The notes beneath the pieces were generated by a model that saw only the letters and a program-made list of their open reading frames with translations, did not search any database and was not told the DNA's origin. DNA of 17,191 nt, taken from positions 1 to 17,191 of the forward strand of contig JAPKZE010000359.1 in the NCBI GenBank assembly GCA_026393955.1, written 5' to 3'. The position numbers and the translations under genes are program-made. Every line of letters begins with the position of its first letter. Position 1 is the first letter of the stretch. The DNA comes from Candidatus Aminicenantota bacterium. GTDB taxonomy: Bacteria > Acidobacteriota > Aminicenantia > Aminicenantales > Saccharicenantaceae. This document shows, in pieces, positions 16,046 through 17,191 of this stretch.

Positions 16046-16962
16046 GGACTGATCACCGTTTTCACCTTTCCCGTGGCCGGATCGTAGAGGTAATCCTTGC
16101 CGTCGAGGTCCTTGGGGACCTCCCGGATGAAGCCGGTCCCGACCAGCATCTCGAGGTCGGCCGGGAACCGGCCGTAGCGCTCGCGGTATTTCGCCGCCTC
16201 GCCTTCGAGGGCCGTCCCGTCGGTCGTCGCCTTGACGTTGTAGAGGTGGTTCGAGGCGATCCTCCTCGTCCGCTCGTCGGGGGCCCGGTTATAAATGTCG
16301 AGCCAGGTCTCCCAGGAGGTCTTCAAGTCGCCCTTCTTGAAGATGGCGTTGGCCCGCAGCCGCTCGACGAACTCCGGCGCGCCGGGGATCTTCATGCACC
16401 GCTCGAAGTACTTCTCGGCCCGGGCGAAGTCCTTGAGGGTCATCAGGGCGACGTGCCCGGCGTCGAAGGTATAGACCCACTGGTCGGGATTGTTGGCGTC
16501 GCCGCGCTCGAGGATGGCGAGGGCGGCCTGGATGAGGGATCGGGCGTAATCCTCGCGGCCGCGTCCGCGGCTGAGATCGCGGGTGCTCGAGAGGACGTCC
16601 CGGGCCCCCTCGACCGCGATCAGGGCCCCGACCTCGTAGGGGTCCTGGTAGCGGGGATCGAGCTCGTTGATGATGGCGAAGACGTGGTCGAGGTGGTCGA
16701 AGCGGTCGTCGATCGTCGGCGTGGCGTAGTACTGGATGGCCCAGAGGTAGATGGCGTCGGCGGCCAGGGACCGGTAGCCGAAGGTCGCGAACTTCAAGAA
16801 CTTCCCCGACGGGATGTAGATGATGGAGGCGCCCGGGAGCTTCGTCCGGACCGCCCGGTCGGTCACCCCCTTGAGGGTCACGACGGCGGCCCCGGCCGCC
16901 AGGAGGAAGAGGACGAGGAGGACCGTCGCCGAGCCCTTCCGTGCCGTCGTGCGCTTGAGCAT
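16033..16962 (-). CDS. Membrane-anchored TPR-like protein with a GspG-like C-terminal tail
   Basis: The 309-residue protein has one N-terminal membrane helix (about 12-32) preceded by basic residues, so the bulk is probably periplasmic. The middle region is helical and TPR-like, seen best in FARAEKYFERCMKIPGAPEF and the DLKTSWETWLDIYNRAPDE repeat. The last about 55 residues (YRERYGRFPADLEML, then VPKDLDGKDYLYDPATGKV) resemble the C-terminal region of GspG-type pseudopilins, which carry the same RFP, LPKDPWG and Y-Y-P pattern. It lacks a prepilin cleavage site. It overlaps the prepilin peptidase gene by 13 bp and follows an ABC-2 permease by 27 bp. I do not know its function; a role in export or envelope assembly is a guess from neighbours. 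Confidence 0.75.
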   Translation of the reverse strand: MLKRTTARKGSATVLLVLFLLAAGAAVVTLKGVTDRAVRTKLPGASIIYIPSGKFLKFATFGYRSLAADAIYLWAIQYYATPTIDDRFDHLDHVFAIINELDPRYQDPYEVGALIAVEGARDVLSSTRDLSRGRGREDYARSLIQAALAILERGDANNPDQWVYTFDAGHVALMTLKDFARAEKYFERCMKIPGAPEFVERLRANAIFKKGDLKTSWETWLDIYNRAPDERTRRIASNHLYNVKATTDGTALEGEAAKYRERYGRFPADLEMLVGTGFIREVPKDLDGKDYLYDPATGKVKTVISPWRR

Positions 16963-16989
16963 GATCGCCGCCGTCGCCGGGCCGCCCGC

Positions 16990-17190
16990 TCAGATGAAGT
17001 CCCTGCGTCTGAAGATGAGGACGGCCAGGCCGAGGATGAAGGCCGTGTAGCAGACGCCGTACAAGAACGCCGAGAGGGTGATCCCCGGCGGGATGGGCAG
17101 GCCGTGGACGACCTCCGTCCTGAAGTTGAAGTTCTCGAGGTCGGGGAGGATCATGAAGAGGGCCCGGACAAAGGACCGGCCCGGGCCAGG
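16990..17190 (-). CDS. C-terminal fragment of an ABC-2-type transporter permease
   Basis: Only the last 66 codons are in the window; the gene continues past the right edge. The fragment contains FMILPDLENFNFRTEVVHG followed by a last hydrophobic helix (about LSAFLYGVCYTAFILGLAVLIF) and ends in RRRDFI. This ILPdlenFn...FxxRDF ending is typical of ABC-2-type permeases that work with a separate ATPase subunit. Its TGA stop is 27 bp upstream of the next gene start on the same strand, so permease, TPR protein and prepilin peptidase probably form one operon. The ATPase would lie further upstream, outside the window. Confidence 0.75.
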   Translation of the reverse strand, partial: PGPGRSFVRALFMILPDLENFNFRTEVVHGLPIPPGITLSAFLYGVCYTAFILGLAVLIFRRRDFI

Positions 17191-17191
17191 C

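Noticed and set aside
14861..16087. Long plus-strand open frame across the tilS end and the prepilin peptidase
   Set aside because: It overlaps two convincing convergent genes, and its Glu/Asp/Gly/Arg-rich product is a mirror of the prepilin peptidase.

Overview
The window is high-GC, densely packed bacterial chromosome with many ATGA-type overlaps and few gaps. The gene set is a PilMNOP-type secretion/pilus assembly operon with a TPR/cohesin secretin, a tungsten-type aldehyde ferredoxin oxidoreductase (AOR) and large HD-GYP and TilS proteins. This suggests an anaerobic, diderm, Acidobacteriota-like lineage; Candidatus Aminicenantes is my best guess, from style and protein flavour rather than a marker gene.

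Layout. (1) 1-108, minus: start of a cut-off gene with a signal-peptide-like N-terminus. (2) 109-369: divergent intergenic region with repeated GTCCCT motifs, a 60-bp-period imperfect duplication and a good sigma70-like promoter (TTGACA, 17 bp, TAGATT). (3) 370-7828, plus: seven-gene operon encoding GspF/PilC platform, GspE/PilB ATPase, PilM-, PilN-, PilO- and PilP/GspC-like inner-membrane parts, and a secretin with an N-terminal TPR region and a C-terminal cohesin-like domain. No pilin or pseudopilin gene lies in the window. (4) 7829-8016: a 188-bp element with 16-bp imperfect terminal inverted repeats and internal hairpins, resembling a non-autonomous mobile repeat. (5) 8026-8824: a THEP1-type P-loop NTPase overlapping a MoaD/ThiS-like sulfur carrier. 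(6) 8825-9132: a gap dominated by nested inverted repeats. (7) 9133-12308: AOR overlapping a tandem-domain class II aldolase. (8) 12453-13688: membrane HAMP/HD-GYP c-di-GMP phosphodiesterase. (9) 13721-13794: tRNA-Met(CAT), with a promoter whose -35 box lies at the end of the preceding gene. (10) 13833-15269: tilS. (11) 15266-17190, minus: prepilin peptidase, a TPR membrane protein with a GspG-like tail, and the C-terminus of an ABC-2-type permease.

How the genes may work together. The first operon forms the envelope-spanning core of a type IV pilus or type II-like secretion machine. The prepilin peptidase at the far end could process its missing (pseudo)pilins. The HD-GYP protein between them could couple c-di-GMP to surface behaviour, though only proximity supports this. 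The MoaD-like protein fits supply of the pterin dithiolene sulfur that AOR needs. The aldolase, translationally coupled to AOR, could make or consume the aldehyde AOR handles.

The best candidates for something undescribed are the MoaD/NTPase/AOR/double-aldolase cassette with its structured leader, the secretin architecture, and the two palindromic intergenic elements.
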